From positions 1,116,001 through 1,180,000 of the forward strand of contig NZ_CP047898.1 of NCBI RefSeq assembly GCF_009911795.1: a stretch of DNA of 64,000 nucleotides, read 5' to 3'. Positions 38,421 to 48,969 of this stretch are shown here, in pieces; the stretch's first letter is position 1; each line of letters begins with the position of its first letter. The notes below the pieces were generated by a model that was given only the letters and a program-made list of their open reading frames with translations, was not told where the DNA came from and did not search any database. Made by a program: the position numbers and the translations under genes. The stretch comes from Pseudarthrobacter psychrotolerans. Its GTDB lineage: Bacteria > Actinomycetota > Actinomycetes > Actinomycetales > Micrococcaceae.

Positions 38421-39248
38421 ATGGCCACCTCATCACCACCCCAATACCCGGACCTGTATTCGCCCGGGAAGCCTTTCGCGTGGCCCGAACTCCAGTCCTT
38501 GGCGGCGGATGGTGTCCTGGCGCAGTTCCATCAGCACGGCTTCACACTGCCGGATGCTCCCGCTTCACCCCAAGTGCGCGCCAGAACGGTGGCCTACGCA
38601 GTGCCGGCAGCGGTCAGGCAACGCGTGGTGGCCGGGCGGATGACGGCAGCCTGGATCTACGGCTGTGCGGCTGAACCGGACCGGCTGGCATTGCTAGTGG
38701 ATGCAAAACGGCGGATTTCGAGCCTCCGCAATACCCGCGGCTGCACCCTTCATGAAGTTAGGCTTGGCCCGTTCGACGTTGTCAGCATGGGCGGGCTGAT
38801 GGTGTCCAGTCCACTGCGCACCGCCGTGGACATTGCCCTGTATGTCGACGCCTACCGGGCCTTGCCTGCGCTGTCGGAGTTGCTGGCGCGCCCGGAGCGG
38901 GACGTGCGGCTGCGCCTGCTGATCCTGGCCATCGAAGCGAGCCCGCGGGTCCCGCACAAACGGGCCGCGCTGGAAAAGCTGGCCCAGCTAGCTCCGGCGC
39001 TTGTTGCCGGTGGTCCGGTAGACGTCAAACACGCCGTCGATGCGCCGCACGGCGCTCAGGACGTGGCTGAGGTACTTGGGGTCACCCATTTCGAAGGCGA
39101 ACCTGGAGATGGCCACCCTGTCGGTGGAGGTGTTCACGCTGGCCGCCAGAATGTTGACGTGGTTCTCGGACAGGACGCGTGTGACGTCCGAGAGCAGGGA
39201 CTTCCGGTCCAGCGCCTCAACCTGGATCTCCACCAGGAAAACACTTGA
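38421..39248 (+). CDS. AbiEi-like antitoxin-family / hypothetical protein, 3' end uncertain
   Basis: ATG at 38421 ([19 protein letters not shown]). Residues to about 200 look real: [40 protein letters not shown], and [20 protein letters not shown] resemble proteins annotated as type IV AbiEi-family antitoxin-like in Arthrobacter. No AbiEii toxin is adjacent. The open frame runs 261 bases into the convergent rel gene, and the tail there looks like antisense of the Rel ACT domain. The true end is therefore probably near 38990 and the annotated end may reflect a lost stop or indel. Confidence 0.6.
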   Translation: MATSSPPQYPDLYSPGKPFAWPELQSLAADGVLAQFHQHGFTLPDAPASPQVRARTVAYAVPAAVRQRVVAGRMTAAWIYGCAAEPDRLALLVDAKRRISSLRNTRGCTLHEVRLGPFDVVSMGGLMVSSPLRTAVDIALYVDAYRALPALSELLARPERDVRLRLLILAIEASPRVPHKRAALEKLAQLAPALVAGGPVDVKHAVDAPHGAQDVAEVLGVTHFEGEPGDGHPVGGGVHAGRQNVDVVLGQDACDVREQGLPVQRLNLDLHQENT

Positions 39249-41396
39249 CTGCGTGGGTGCCCAGTCCACTTCGACAATCCGGTCGGGCTGGTCCCGGAGA
39301 TCCGAAATGTTCGTGCAGTCCGTACGGTGCACCGAAACACCGGAGCCCCGGGTGACAAAGCCGAGAATCGGGTCCGGGGGTACGGGCGTGCAACAGCGCG
39401 CGAGTTTCACCCAGACATCGCCAACGCCGCGCACCACCACGCCGGAATCGGAGAACTTGGTTTTGGCCACCTGCGTAGGGATGCTGACTTCAGTGATGTC
39501 GTCATCAGTGCTCTCGTTGCCGCCCAGGCTTTCAACGAGTTTCTCCATGACAGACTGCGCTGACGTATGCCCGTCGCCCACTCCTGCGTAGAGGCCCGAG
39601 ATGTCAAGGTACTTGAAGTCTGCGGCCACCCCCGCCAGGGCCTCGTGCGTCATCAGACGCTGCAGGGGCAGGTTCTGCTTGCGCATCGCCCGTGTCAGCA
39701 GTTCCTTGCCGCGGTCGATGGCTTCTTCGCGCCGTTCCTTGCTGAACCACTGACGGATCTTGTTCCGGGCGCGGGCACTCTTGACGAAGTGCTGCCAGTC
39801 CTGGCTGGGCCCGGCGCCTTCGGCCTTGGAGGTGAAGATCTCGACCCAGTCGCCGTGGTTCAGCTCGCTGTTCAAGGGCACGAGCTTGCCATTGACCCGG
39901 GCGCCGATGGTGCGATGCCCCACTTCGGTGTGGACGGAGTAAGCAAAATCAACCGGAGTCGATCCGGCGGGGAGAGCCATAACCTCGCCCTTGGGGGTGA
40001 AGACAAAGACTTCGCGTGCATTGATCTCGAACCGCAGCGAGTCCAGGAATTCCCCTGGATCGGACGTCTCCTGCTGCCAGTCCACCAGGGACCTCAGCCA
40101 GCCCATGTCGCCCTCGCGGGGGCTGCCCGGCCCTACTGCCGTACGGTTGGGCTGATCCTTGTACTTCCAGTGGGCGGCCACACCGTACTCGGCACGGCGG
40201 TGCATTTCGTGGGTTCTGATCTGGATCTCCACGGGCTTGCCGCCGGGCCCGATCACCGTAGTGTGCAGTGACTGATACATATTGAACTTGGGCATGGCGA
40301 TGTAGTCTTTGAACCGCCCCGGTAAGGGGTTCCACCGCGAATGCATGGTGCCCAGCGCGGCGTAACAGTCCCGGACCGAATCGACGAGCACGCGGACGCC
40401 CATGAGGTCGTTGATGTCGTCGAAATCCTTGTCCCGGACGATCATCTTCTGGTAGATCGAGTAATAGTGTTTCGGCCTGCCGGTAATGGTGGCCTTGATC
40501 CGGGCGGTACGCAGGTCATCGGTGATCTGGTCCCGGATGACGCCGAGGCTTTTTTCCCGTTCCGGGGTGCGGTCGCCCACCATCCGGACGATTTCCTCAT
40601 AGACCTTCGGGTAGAGGGCCGCGAAGGACAGATCCTCCAACTCCCACTTGATGGTATTCATGCCCAGGCGGTGGGCCAGGGGCGCGAATATTTCCAGTGT
40701 TTCGCGGGCCTTTCGGGCCGATGACTCCGCGGAGACAAACCGCCAGGTCCGGGCGTTGTGGAGCCTGTCCGCGAGCTTGATCATCAGGACCCGGATGTCC
40801 TTGGCCATGGCCACAACCATCTTGCGGACCGTCTCGGACTGCGCGGCCTCACCAAAACTGACTTTGTCCAGCTTGGTGACGCCGTCCACCAGCATGGCGA
40901 CCTCAGGACCGAAGTCCCTTTTGAGGTCGGCCAAGGTGTACGGGGTGTCCTCTACGGTGTCGTGCAGCAGGGCCGCGGCGAGCGTGGTTCCGCTGAGACC
41001 CAGCTCGGCGAGGATGGTAGCTACGGCAACGGGGTGGGTGATGTACGGATCACCGCTTTTGCGCTTCTGCCCGCGGTGGCTCTGCTCAGCCACCTCGAAG
41101 GCGCGCTGGATGAGATCGAAGTCTTCTTTGGGGTTGTTCGCGCGGACGGTACGCAGCAACGGCTCAAGAATGGGCGAATAGGTTGCCGTGCCGCGGCCGG
41201 TCAGCCGCGCCAGGCGGGAGCGGGTCCGCTCGCGCCGGCCGGGAAATGTAGGGCGGGCGCCCGAATTGTCTACGGGAACAACCGGCGCCGGGCGTGCGGA
41301 AGCGGTCAGCCCGGCCTGAACTCCGTGGCCCGGGTTGTTATCCCCGCCTGCCGTTGGCACCGACGCCGAACGTTCTTCCAATGAAGCACCCCTCAC
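38988..41396 (-). CDS. rel: Bifunctional (p)ppGpp synthetase/hydrolase (Rel)
   Basis: A long RSH enzyme of 802 residues that makes and degrades (p)ppGpp. The HD hydrolase domain has HDTVED (145-150) and an intact preceding histidine in [13 protein letters not shown]. The synthetase domain has [18 protein letters not shown] and the catalytic-type [20 protein letters not shown] segment. These are followed by TGS ([24 protein letters not shown]), a zinc-finger/CC region with [10 protein letters not shown], and ACT ([20 protein letters not shown]). ATG at 41396. Both catalytic halves appear intact, so bifunctional as is typical in actinobacteria. secF lies upstream across a terminator. Confidence 0.95.
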   Translation of the reverse strand: MRGASLEERSASVPTAGGDNNPGHGVQAGLTASARPAPVVPVDNSGARPTFPGRRERTRSRLARLTGRGTATYSPILEPLLRTVRANNPKEDFDLIQRAFEVAEQSHRGQKRKSGDPYITHPVAVATILAELGLSGTTLAAALLHDTVEDTPYTLADLKRDFGPEVAMLVDGVTKLDKVSFGEAAQSETVRKMVVAMAKDIRVLMIKLADRLHNARTWRFVSAESSARKARETLEIFAPLAHRLGMNTIKWELEDLSFAALYPKVYEEIVRMVGDRTPEREKSLGVIRDQITDDLRTARIKATITGRPKHYYSIYQKMIVRDKDFDDINDLMGVRVLVDSVRDCYAALGTMHSRWNPLPGRFKDYIAMPKFNMYQSLHTTVIGPGGKPVEIQIRTHEMHRRAEYGVAAHWKYKDQPNRTAVGPGSPREGDMGWLRSLVDWQQETSDPGEFLDSLRFEINAREVFVFTPKGEVMALPAGSTPVDFAYSVHTEVGHRTIGARVNGKLVPLNSELNHGDWVEIFTSKAEGAGPSQDWQHFVKSARARNKIRQWFSKERREEAIDRGKELLTRAMRKQNLPLQRLMTHEALAGVAADFKYLDISGLYAGVGDGHTSAQSVMEKLVESLGGNESTDDDITEVSIPTQVAKTKFSDSGVVVRGVGDVWVKLARCCTPVPPDPILGFVTRGSGVSVHRTDCTNISDLRDQPDRIVEVDWAPTQSSVFLVEIQVEALDRKSLLSDVTRVLSENHVNILAASVNTSTDRVAISRFAFEMGDPKYLSHVLSAVRRIDGVFDVYRTTGNKRRS

Positions 41397-41461
41397 GACC
41401 GTTTAATTACCCCAGTCTATTCCCCCGTCAGTTCACTTACGTAACCGGCGCTTAAATGCGA

Positions 41462-41505
41462 AACGGGCCTGGCGGCATCGGTAGTCCGATGCCGCCAGGC
41501 CCGTT
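41462..41505 (-). terminator. Intrinsic terminator after secF
   Basis: A perfect 20-bp inverted repeat (41462-41481 with 41486-41505) with a 4-base loop. It begins 14 bases past the secF stop and ends the yajC-secD-secF transcript before rel. Confidence 0.92.
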
Positions 41506-41518
41506 CTGATGCGAAGGG

Positions 41519-42541
41519 TCAGGCCCCTGCGGGCGCAGCCGATTCTTGGGTCCGGGCATTGTTCGCGGACCTGCGGTGTTCAACGCGCCTCGCCTGCTTG
41601 ACCAAGTCAGGTTCGTTCTGGCGCAGCCAGGCATACATCGGGGCAGCAATAAAAATGGTCGCCGCAGTACCGATCAGAATTCCGACGAACAGTGCCAGGG
41701 ACAGGTCTCGCAAAGTGCCTGCCCCCAGAAGGCCTGCACCGATGAACAGGATGGCGCCGACCGGCAGGATGGCCACCATCATGGTGTTGATGGAACGCAC
41801 CAGGGTCTGGTTGACGGCGAGGTTGACTTCCTCACCGAAAGTGCGGCGCGAGGACGCATCAATATCAGCGGTGTTTTCACGGATCTTGTCGAAGACCACC
41901 ACCGTGTCGTACAGCGAGTAGCTGAGCACCGTCAGGAACCCGATGATGGCTGAGGGCGTCACCTCGAAGTCGCTGAGGGCATACACGCCGGCGGTGATGA
42001 ACATCGTCACCAGCATTCCAGCCATTGCGGACAGCGACATCTTCCAGGTCCGGAAGTACAGCGCCATCAGCACTGCGGCCAGGGCCACAAAGACGATCAG
42101 GCCGATCAGGGCCTGCTTGGTGACATCCGCACCCCAGGTGGGACCGATAAAGGTTGAGGTCACCTCGTTGTCAGTGACACCGTAGGCAGTGGTGAGCCCT
42201 TCCTTGATCCTGAGGGTCTCGTCATCCGTGAGCTTGTCCGTCTGGATCCGCATGGTGGTACCGGCGACATTGGCCACGCGCGGAACGCTGCCGGCCACAA
42301 CATCTTCAACAACCTTTTCGCCAAGGGCCGAGTCGGTGCTCTGCACGTTGGAGACAGTGAACTCCGAACCGCCGCGGAATTCGATGCCAAGGTTAAAGCC
42401 GCCCTTGGCAACCGGGATGAGGATGGACAGCGCCACCGCCACCGCCGCGATGATGAACCACAGTTTCTTGGCACTGACGAAGTTGTAGGAGCGCTTCCCT
42501 GTGTAGAGCTCGTTGCCGAAATTGGCGAAGCTGCTGGACAT
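41519..42541 (-). CDS. secF: Protein translocase subunit SecF
   Basis: A 340-residue inner-membrane protein that, with SecD, uses the proton gradient to help pull proteins through SecYEG. Six transmembrane segments: one near residue 30-47, then five in the C-terminal half. The SecD/SecF signature LGIEFRGGSEF (about 51-61) and the membrane motif YSLYDTVVVFDKIREN are visible. The C-terminal tail is basic and polar. Its ATG overlaps the secD stop by one base (TAATG), implying coupled translation. Confidence 0.95.
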   Translation of the reverse strand: MSSSFANFGNELYTGKRSYNFVSAKKLWFIIAAVAVALSILIPVAKGGFNLGIEFRGGSEFTVSNVQSTDSALGEKVVEDVVAGSVPRVANVAGTTMRIQTDKLTDDETLRIKEGLTTAYGVTDNEVTSTFIGPTWGADVTKQALIGLIVFVALAAVLMALYFRTWKMSLSAMAGMLVTMFITAGVYALSDFEVTPSAIIGFLTVLSYSLYDTVVVFDKIRENTADIDASSRRTFGEEVNLAVNQTLVRSINTMMVAILPVGAILFIGAGLLGAGTLRDLSLALFVGILIGTAATIFIAAPMYAWLRQNEPDLVKQARRVEHRRSANNARTQESAAPAGA

Positions 42542-44298
42542 TACTTGTTCTCCTTGGCTGCGCTCTTGGAGGAGCTGGTGAGCTGCTCCTGCTTTTCCGC
42601 GAGGCGGCGTTCTGCGATGGTCATGCGCCGTTCTGCCTCGGCGGCCGCGCCGGTGTTCTTGGCCCGGACTACGGAAGGCTTGGCCTCAGGCGTGCGCAGG
42701 CGTCCGGCGCCGCGATAAAGCGGCAAAACACCGAGCCGCTTGGGGTCAAGGCCGGAGAGCCGGTGGCCCTCCCCGAAGAACTTGGTGCGCGCCAGGACCT
42801 GCAGGGTCGGGTGCGTGAACATAAAGACCACGATGAGGTCGGCAATGGCTGTCAGACCCAGCGTGAATGCGAACCCGCGGACGTTGCCGACCGCCACAAA
42901 GTAGAGCACCAGGGCGGCCAGCAGGTTCACGGCCTTGGAGGCCAGGACTGTGCGCTTGGCCCGCTTCCAGCCGTTTTCCACAGCGGAGACCAATCCACGG
43001 CCCTCGCGGAGTTCGTCGCGGATGCGTTCAAAGTAGACGATGAACGAGTCAGCGGTCTGGCCGATGGCAACAATGAGGCCCGCCACGCCGGCCAGGGAAA
43101 GCCGGTAGTTTTCAGTCCAGCCCAGGAGGGCAATGGCCAGATAGGTGAGGCTTCCGGCCACCACCAGCGATGCAATGGTCACCAGGCCCAAGGCCCGGTA
43201 CTGGAAGAGTGAGTAGACCACCACAAGGAGCAACCCGATGATGCCTGCAAGGAGACCCATGCGCAGCTGTTCGCCACCCAAGGTCGCGGAGATCTGCTGG
43301 TCGCTCTGGATTTCGAAGCTGATGGGGAGCGCGCCGAAGCGGAGCTGGTCCGAGAGCGCCTTCGCTGTCTTTTCGGTGAACTTACCGGTGATCTGTGGCC
43401 GGCCGTCGGTGATCACAGCAAGTGACCGCGGTGCGGAGATGACGTGGTCATCGAGGACAATCGCGAACTGCGCCTTGGGATCGTTGCCGGACTCGCCGCC
43501 TGCTGCCACGTAGAACTGGTTGAGGCGTTCGGTGACCGTCTTGAACTTGGCGGTGCCTTCGTTGTCGAACTGGATGTTGACGGCCCAGTCGTTGGTCACA
43601 GCGCCATGCGCACCCTGTTGCAGCTGGAAGGAGGACGTGACAATGTTGCTGCCCTTGACCTCCACCGGACCCAGGATGTACTTGATGGCCGGCGTCGTCG
43701 CCGTTGCCGGTTCACATGTAACCAGGGGTTTGGCGGGATCGGACGCTTCCGGGCTTTCCGGCGCGGGATTATTGCAGTCCATGGTTTCGAACTGGCGGTA
43801 GATGTCCGCGGTGATCCAGTTGATATCGCTGCCATTGGCGGGCTCTGCCGTGGGCTTCGGAAGCTGGTCTTCGGGGGTGAGGGATTCCGTGGGGACGGGC
43901 GCGCCGTCTCCGTTCAGCAATACCGGGCGGAAGTTCATGTCCGCGGAGGCCTGGATCAGGTCCCGGGTTTCCTTCGTAGGTGTGCCGGGAAGGCTGACCA
44001 CGACGTTGCGGCCGGACTGCGTGCTGATTTCCGCTTCGGCAACACCTGAACCATCCACACGCTGGCGGATGATGGCCACAGCCTGGTTGAGCTGCTCTTC
44101 ATTGATGTCCGAACCGCCCTCAACCTTGGGCGCCAGGATCATCTGGGTGCCACCCTCGAGGTCCAGTGCCAGCTTGGGTGCCCAGCTTGCCTGTCCGGCA
44201 AGGGTGCCGCCGGCCAGGACGGCGGTCAGCACGGCGAGGACTACGCCGAGCCACACCAGTACCCTCAGGCCTGAGTTGTTAGGGCCAGTTCGTGCCAT
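42541..44298 (-). CDS. secD: Protein translocase subunit SecD
   Basis: A 585-residue SecYEG accessory subunit. N-terminal helix (VLVWLGVVLAVLTAVLAGG), then KLALDLEGGTQMIL (SecD signature), a large P1 periplasmic region with the insertion between about 120 and 220, the strand QFDNEGTAKFKTVTERL, and five C-terminal helices including GQTADSFIVYFERIRDEL. The C-terminal tail after residue 530 is charged and helical (AEAERRMTIAERRLAEKQEQ), as in actinobacterial SecD. It is cotranscribed with yajC upstream and secF downstream. Confidence 0.95.
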   Translation of the reverse strand: MARTGPNNSGLRVLVWLGVVLAVLTAVLAGGTLAGQASWAPKLALDLEGGTQMILAPKVEGGSDINEEQLNQAVAIIRQRVDGSGVAEAEISTQSGRNVVVSLPGTPTKETRDLIQASADMNFRPVLLNGDGAPVPTESLTPEDQLPKPTAEPANGSDINWITADIYRQFETMDCNNPAPESPEASDPAKPLVTCEPATATTPAIKYILGPVEVKGSNIVTSSFQLQQGAHGAVTNDWAVNIQFDNEGTAKFKTVTERLNQFYVAAGGESGNDPKAQFAIVLDDHVISAPRSLAVITDGRPQITGKFTEKTAKALSDQLRFGALPISFEIQSDQQISATLGGEQLRMGLLAGIIGLLLVVVYSLFQYRALGLVTIASLVVAGSLTYLAIALLGWTENYRLSLAGVAGLIVAIGQTADSFIVYFERIRDELREGRGLVSAVENGWKRAKRTVLASKAVNLLAALVLYFVAVGNVRGFAFTLGLTAIADLIVVFMFTHPTLQVLARTKFFGEGHRLSGLDPKRLGVLPLYRGAGRLRTPEAKPSVVRAKNTGAAAEAERRMTIAERRLAEKQEQLTSSSKSAAKENK

Positions 44299-44326
44299 TG
44301 TGAATCTTTCTCTTATTTACGGAGGA

Positions 44327-44360
44327 ACCACCGGCGGGAGCTATCAGTCCCACCGGCGGT
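44327..44360 (-). other. RNA hairpin between yajC and secD
   Basis: A 13-bp stem (44327-44339 with 44348-44360), continuous on the minus strand if two G-U pairs are allowed, with an 8-base loop. It sits about 30-60 bases upstream of the secD start. No U-run follows; it may tune secD expression relative to yajC. Confidence 0.5.
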
Positions 44361-44408
44361 TGTCCCCAGCGTAGAGGTGTTATAACGCGGGCTGCCGTGC
44401 GGCGCGGA

Positions 44409-44807
44409 CTAGTTGTCCTTCTTGCCCTCGTCGTTGAGGCGCTTCAGCGTCTCGTCCGGGGTTTCAGTGGATGCTGTCGGGGCACCCGCTTCTTCAGTGG
44501 TCAGGGAAGAAGCGTCATCCGGGACGGCCGGAGTCTCGGCTTCGACGGCCGGTTCCACAATCTTGGTCACGGCCTGGCGGTGGACGGTGGCCAGGTTCCC
44601 GGGCGAGAGTTCCAGGACAACCTTGTTCTCGGCGTCGTCCATGGAGATAATCCGGCCATAGAGTCCGAAGCTCGTCATGACCTCAACACCGGGCTCGAAC
44701 TGGGACTGCAGCGTGGCCTGCTGCTCCTTGGTCTTCTTGTTGCGTCGGAACATCATGAAGATAAAGATTCCGAGCATTGCGAACAAGACGATGTTCATTG
44801 GATCCAC
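44409..44807 (-). CDS. yajC: Preprotein translocase subunit YajC
   Basis: A 132-residue membrane protein of the SecDF-YajC complex. GTG at 44807 opens VDPMNIVLFAMLGIFIFMMF, the single transmembrane helix, followed by the family signature RRNKKTKEQQ, LQSQFEPGVEVMTSFGLYGR and a beta-rich segment. The C-terminal 50 residues are acidic and low-complexity (PAVEAETPAVPDDASSLTTE). The upstream frame is open but has no homology. It leads the yajC-secD-secF operon and follows ruvB. Confidence 0.9.
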   Translation of the reverse strand: MDPMNIVLFAMLGIFIFMMFRRNKKTKEQQATLQSQFEPGVEVMTSFGLYGRIISMDDAENKVVLELSPGNLATVHRQAVTKIVEPAVEAETPAVPDDASSLTTEEAGAPTASTETPDETLKRLNDEGKKDN

Positions 44808-44980
44808 AGGGAAGATTCCGTTCTGTACTGGCGTATCGGGTGTTTGGCAGCGTCCGCGTCGTTCCCCGTTGCAGAAAATCGTGCCTGGCGGGCAACGGCT
44901 ACTCAGAGCCGCCGCGGGAACACAGACCCGAACGTGCCGGGTGTCATACCAGTCTAAAGGGAAAAGCTGGGAAGACAGTG

Positions 44981-46068
44981 CTATTGGCCGTTCGGGGCCC
45001 ATTCTGCCGCGGACTCGGCGGTGTCCGGGTCAGGATCGAACAGATCCAGGGGTTCCTGCCCGAAAACTCCGGCCGGCACGGCGAAGCCCAAATGGGTCCA
45101 GGCCGGAGCCATGGCGATGCGGCCCCGGGGCGTCCGGCCCAGCAGGCCTTCGCGCACCAGGAACGGTTCCGCCACCGTTTCCACGGTCTCGGTCTCCTCC
45201 CCCACCGCAATGGCCAGGGTCGAAAGCCCCACCGGCCCCCGCCGAACTTCGTAATGAGTGCTTCCAGGACGGCCCTGTCCAGCCGGTCCAGGCCCCGCTT
45301 GTCCACTTCATACATGTCCAGGGCAGCGGAGGCGGCGCGGGAGTCGATCTGCTCAATCCCGTGCACGAGTGCCCAGTCCCGGACCCGGCGGAGCAGGCGG
45401 TTGGCGATACGCGGCGTACCGCGGGACCGGCCGGCAATTTCGCTGAAACCGGCAGAGTTGACCTTGAGGTCCAGCAGGCCGGCGGAGCGCCTGAGCACCA
45501 GTTCGAGCTCGGCCACACTATAGAACTCCAAATGCCCGGTGAACCCGAACCTGTCCCGGAGCGGGCCGGGCAGCAGACCGGCGCGCGTGGTGGCACCTAC
45601 CAGGGTGAAGGGCGGAAGTTCCAACGGTATGGCGGTGGCCCCGGCGCCCTTGCCCACCACGATGTCCACCCGGAAATCCTCCATGGCCATGTAGAGCATT
45701 TCCTCTGCCGGCCTGGACATCCGGTGGATCTCGTCCAGGAAGAGGACCTCGCCTTCGGAAAGGGAGGAAAGGATCGCGGCGAGGTCGCCGGCGTGCTGGA
45801 TGGCCGGACCGCTGCTGATCCGCAATGGAGCGTTCATCTCGGCGGCCACGATCATGGCCAGCGTGGTTTTTCCCAGGCCTGGAGGGCCCGAAAACAGCAC
45901 GTGGTCCGCGCTGCGCCCACGCATCCGGGAGGCCTGGAGGACCAGCGAGAGTTGCCGGCGGACCCGGTGCTGGCCGACGAAGTCATCGAGGTTCTTCGGC
46001 CGGAGGGCGGCTTCGATCACCCGCTCCTCGGGTTCCTCCCCGGCCGCCACCACCGACGGCTCAGCCAC
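44981..46068 (-). CDS. ruvB: Holliday junction branch migration ATPase RuvB (one frameshift)
   Basis: AAA+ motor that, with RuvA, drives branch migration. Walker A GPPGLGKT (61-68), Walker B LFLDEIHR, sensor GATTRAGLL and arginine-finger region PLRDRFG are all present. The frame breaks at a five-C run on the plus strand (45236-45240); one extra base turns FGGG-RW into [21 protein letters not shown] and restores the winged-helix domain through [11 protein letters not shown] to the stop at 44981. Corrected length is about 362 residues. ATG at 46068 overlaps the ruvA stop by 8 bases. RuvB is a core recombination gene, so a sequence error is more likely than true loss. Confidence 0.93.
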
Positions 46069-46705
46069 GGCTGCCTACGCGGTTGCCGGCCCGCGCGCCG
46101 TCCTGGCCCAGCCAGCGCAGCGTGGTCCGCAGGATTTCGGCCACATTGCCACGGAATTCAACCTCGGGATCGTCCGCAAGGGCCTTCTCGATGCTGGCAG
46201 CGGCATCCTTTTCCGACCAGCCGAGGCTGGTCATGGCCGCCACCACCTGGGGCTTCCAGGCTGCTTCGGCCGGAGTGGACACTCCGGGGGCACCTGCCGT
46301 ACCGTGCGGCACCAGCTTGCCGGCCAGTTCCAGCACGATCCGCCCGGCCACCTTGGGGCCGATGCCCGGCACCTTCGTGAACGTTTTGCTGTCACCTGTG
46401 TGGGCAGCAACCCGGATCGCTTCAGGCTCGTGCACGGCGAGCACCGCCAGTGCGAGCCGCGGGCCCACGCCGCTGACACTCAGCAGGACGTCAAAAACTT
46501 CGCGTTCGTCGTCGGAGGCAAAACCGAACAGGGTGAGCGAATCCTCGCGCACGATCAGCGAGGTGAAGAGCTTCCCTTCCTCGCCGGTGCGGAGGCGGCT
46601 GAGGGTCTGCGGCGTGGCGTTAACACTCATGCCGGCACCGTTGAGGTCGATTACGGCAGAGGAAAGGCCAACGTGCGCTACTGTCCCGCGAAGGAAACTG
46701 ATCAA
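46061..46705 (-). CDS. ruvA: Holliday junction branch migration protein RuvA
   Basis: A 214-residue tetrameric protein that holds the Holliday junction open. Domain I OB-fold ([20 protein letters not shown]), domain II with tandem helix-hairpin-helix ([15 protein letters not shown] and [19 protein letters not shown]), and a C-terminal RuvB-contacting domain III ([20 protein letters not shown]). It lies between ruvC and ruvB on the minus strand and overlaps ruvB by 8 bases. Confidence 0.95.
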   Translation of the reverse strand: MISFLRGTVAHVGLSSAVIDLNGAGMSVNATPQTLSRLRTGEEGKLFTSLIVREDSLTLFGFASDDEREVFDVLLSVSGVGPRLALAVLAVHEPEAIRVAAHTGDSKTFTKVPGIGPKVAGRIVLELAGKLVPHGTAGAPGVSTPAEAAWKPQVVAAMTSLGWSEKDAAASIEKALADDPEVEFRGNVAEILRTTLRWLGQDGARAGNRVGSRG

Positions 46706-46795
46706 AGCCGGGCTCCTGGTGTACTGCCGGACTCCTAGGAGCAGGACCGGCTATCCGAACATATCTACGAATACCCTAGCAAGCGCCGCAGACAT

Positions 46796-47374
46796 TCAGC
46801 GCCCGCGGCGCGCTTTCGCCTCGGCGTCGGCCCATGCGCGCTGGGCCGGCGTCAGCGAGAGGCTGCCGGGGCCGGTGGTGGCCACGGCGGCGCCGCTGCC
46901 GGCCCGCCATGCGTGGGTGATGGCAAGTGCCAGGGCGTCTGCCGCGTCCGCCGGCCGCGGCGGCGCGTCCAGCCGGAGGATTTTCGTGACGAGTTTGGTC
47001 ACAGCTTCCTTGTTGGAGGTGCCGCTGCCGGTCACGGCTGCTTTCACCTCCGACGGCGTGTGCAGAGCCACCGGGATCCCGCGCCGGGCCGCGGCGGCAA
47101 TCACCACACCGGAGGCCTGCGCCACCCCCATCACCGTGCTGACGTTGAGCTGGGAAAAAACGCGTTCGACGGCGAGCACATGCGGCTCGTAGCGGTCCAG
47201 CCACTCGTCGATGGCCAAGGCAATAACCAGCAGGCGCTTGTCCAGGGTCTCCTCGGGCGAAGTACCCACTACCCCAACGGCCACCATCGTGGCCCGCCGG
47301 TTCCGTTCGACGTCGACAACGCCGATGCCGCAGCGGGTGAGGCCCGGGTCAACGCCCAATACGCGCAGGGTCAC
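46796..47374 (-). CDS. ruvC: Crossover junction endodeoxyribonuclease RuvC
   Basis: A 192-residue resolvase that cuts Holliday junctions. The four catalytic acids are visible: Asp9 in [10 protein letters not shown], Glu70 in [11 protein letters not shown], and Asp143 and Asp146 in [12 protein letters not shown]. The [13 protein letters not shown] helix and [21 protein letters not shown]-binding segment are also typical. It is the first gene of the ruvC-ruvA-ruvB run, about 90 bases before ruvA and 35 after yebC. Confidence 0.95.
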   Translation of the reverse strand: MTLRVLGVDPGLTRCGIGVVDVERNRRATMVAVGVVGTSPEETLDKRLLVIALAIDEWLDRYEPHVLAVERVFSQLNVSTVMGVAQASGVVIAAAARRGIPVALHTPSEVKAAVTGSGTSNKEAVTKLVTKILRLDAPPRPADAADALALAITHAWRAGSGAAVATTGPGSLSLTPAQRAWADAEAKARRGR

Positions 47375-47409
47375 CCTGGGACATCCGCCCTAAGCCACAA
47401 AGCGGAAGG

Positions 47410-48165
47410 TCACTCAGCTTCCAGGGCGGCCTGGACTTCGTCGCTGAGGTCGGCGTTGCTGTAGACGTTCTGGACGTCGTCGAGCTCTTCCAGGGCGTCC
47501 ACGAGCTTCATGAACTTCTTGGCGGCATCGAGGTCCAGCGGCACCTGCATGGACGGCACGAACTCGGCTTCATCGGTCTCGTACTCCATTCCGGCTTCCT
47601 TGAGGGCATCGCGGATGGCCTGGAGGTCGGTCGGCTCGGAGTGGATCTCGAAGCTGTCGCCGTTGTCCTTGACTTCCTCGGCTCCGGCGTCGAGGACGGC
47701 CATCAGGACGTCGTCCTCGCTCAGGCCGTTCTTCGGCATCGAGACGACGCCCTTGCGGCTGAAGAGGTAGCTCACCGAACCCGGGTCGGCGATGGTGCCG
47801 CCGTTGCGGGAAATGGCCAGGCGGACCTCGGAGGCTGCACGGTTCTTGTTGTCCGTCAGGCACTCGATCAGCAGCGCTGAACCCTGCGGGCCGCGGCATT
47901 CGTACATGATCTCGGTGTAGTCAACCACTTCACCGGTGAGGCCGGCGCCACGCTTGATGGCACGGTCGATGTTGTCGGCGGGCACCGACGTCTTCTTGGC
48001 CTTGGTGACGGCGAGTTCCAGGCCCGGGTTGCCGGCGAGGTCCGGTCCACCCATACGTGCAGCGACTTCGATGTTCTTGATCAGCTTGGCGAACGATTTT
48101 GCGCGGCGGCTATCGAGGATGGCCTTCTTGTGCTTGGTCGTTGCCCATTTGGAGTGTCCTGACAT
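47410..48165 (-). CDS. yebC: YebC/PmpR family DNA-binding / translation-associated protein
   Basis: A 251-residue protein with the standard YebC start [20 protein letters not shown], the [14 protein letters not shown] stretch, central [11 protein letters not shown] and later [12 protein letters not shown] and [11 protein letters not shown] segments. The family was long described as transcriptional regulators; recent work links it to ribosome stalling relief. It is located between pdxT and ruvC, the usual actinobacterial order. Its ATG lies two bases after the pdxT stop. Confidence 0.94.
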   Translation of the reverse strand: MSGHSKWATTKHKKAILDSRRAKSFAKLIKNIEVAARMGGPDLAGNPGLELAVTKAKKTSVPADNIDRAIKRGAGLTGEVVDYTEIMYECRGPQGSALLIECLTDNKNRAASEVRLAISRNGGTIADPGSVSYLFSRKGVVSMPKNGLSEDDVLMAVLDAGAEEVKDNGDSFEIHSEPTDLQAIRDALKEAGMEYETDEAEFVPSMQVPLDLDAAKKFMKLVDALEELDDVQNVYSNADLSDEVQAALEAE

Positions 48166-48167
48166 GC

Positions 48168-48878
48168 TTACGCGTCTCCTCTGATCATGCGGATAAAAAG
48201 TTCATGTACGCGTTTCTCCCCAGTCACTTCCGGGTGGAAGGAGGTGGCCAGCAGGTGGCCGGAACGCACTGCAACAATTCTAGCTGTCCCCGGCAGGCCG
48301 GCCGCATGGGAGGCGTGCTCCGGGTCGGCGGGCTCAACCTGGGCCAGGATCTCCACGCCCGCTCCGACGCGTTCCACCCAAGGGCCGCGGATGAACACTG
48401 CATGCACTGGGGCAACACCGGATTCCGTGGCGCTGAAGTCCAGGCCCTTGAAGTCCAGGTCCGTTTCGAACGACTCGCGCTGGCGGCCGAAGGCGTTGCG
48501 CCGCACCGTGATGTCCAGGCCGCCGAAGGTCTGCTGCGGGTTGCCGGCCAGGTCCGTGGCCGGGTCGGCGATCTCGTCGGCGAGGAGGATCATGCCGGCG
48601 CAGGAACCGTAGACCGGCAGTCCGTCGCGGATCCGGTCCTTCAACGGTCCGGCCAGCTCAAAGGCGCGGGCCAGCTTGTCGATGGCTGTTGATTCGCCGC
48701 CTGGAATGATGAGGCCGTCCAGGCCCTCCAGTTCCGAAGGCCTGCGGATTCCGACGCCGGCGGCACCGGCGGCTTCCACGGCCCGGAGGTGTTCGCGGAA
48801 GTCGCCCTGGAGCGCCAGGACGCCGATCCGCAGGCCCGAGCCCACGCGTGCAGAAGCAGCCGAAAGGGGGTTTGTCAT
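48168..48878 (-). CDS. pdxT: Pyridoxal 5'-phosphate synthase glutaminase subunit PdxT
   Basis: Class I glutaminase, 236 residues, releasing ammonia for PdxS. Features: [14 protein letters not shown] near the start, oxyanion segment [11 protein letters not shown], nucleophile Cys93 in YGSCAGM, and catalytic His215/Glu217 in [11 protein letters not shown] at 48878 is chosen; the open frame upstream has no homology and crosses into the divergent murT side. Its partner pdxS is not adjacent but about 6 kb away at 54649-55575. yebC follows. Confidence 0.94.
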   Translation of the reverse strand: MTNPLSAASARVGSGLRIGVLALQGDFREHLRAVEAAGAAGVGIRRPSELEGLDGLIIPGGESTAIDKLARAFELAGPLKDRIRDGLPVYGSCAGMILLADEIADPATDLAGNPQQTFGGLDITVRRNAFGRQRESFETDLDFKGLDFSATESGVAPVHAVFIRGPWVERVGAGVEILAQVEPADPEHASHAAGLPGTARIVAVRSGHLLATSFHPEVTGEKRVHELFIRMIRGDA

Positions 48879-48969
48879 CCAATCAGCATAATGTGCGCGG
48901 CTCCCTGGGCATCGCCGGAAGCGCTTCCCGGGAAGGGTTCCATGCCGTTGCTGGGATATATTACAGAGC

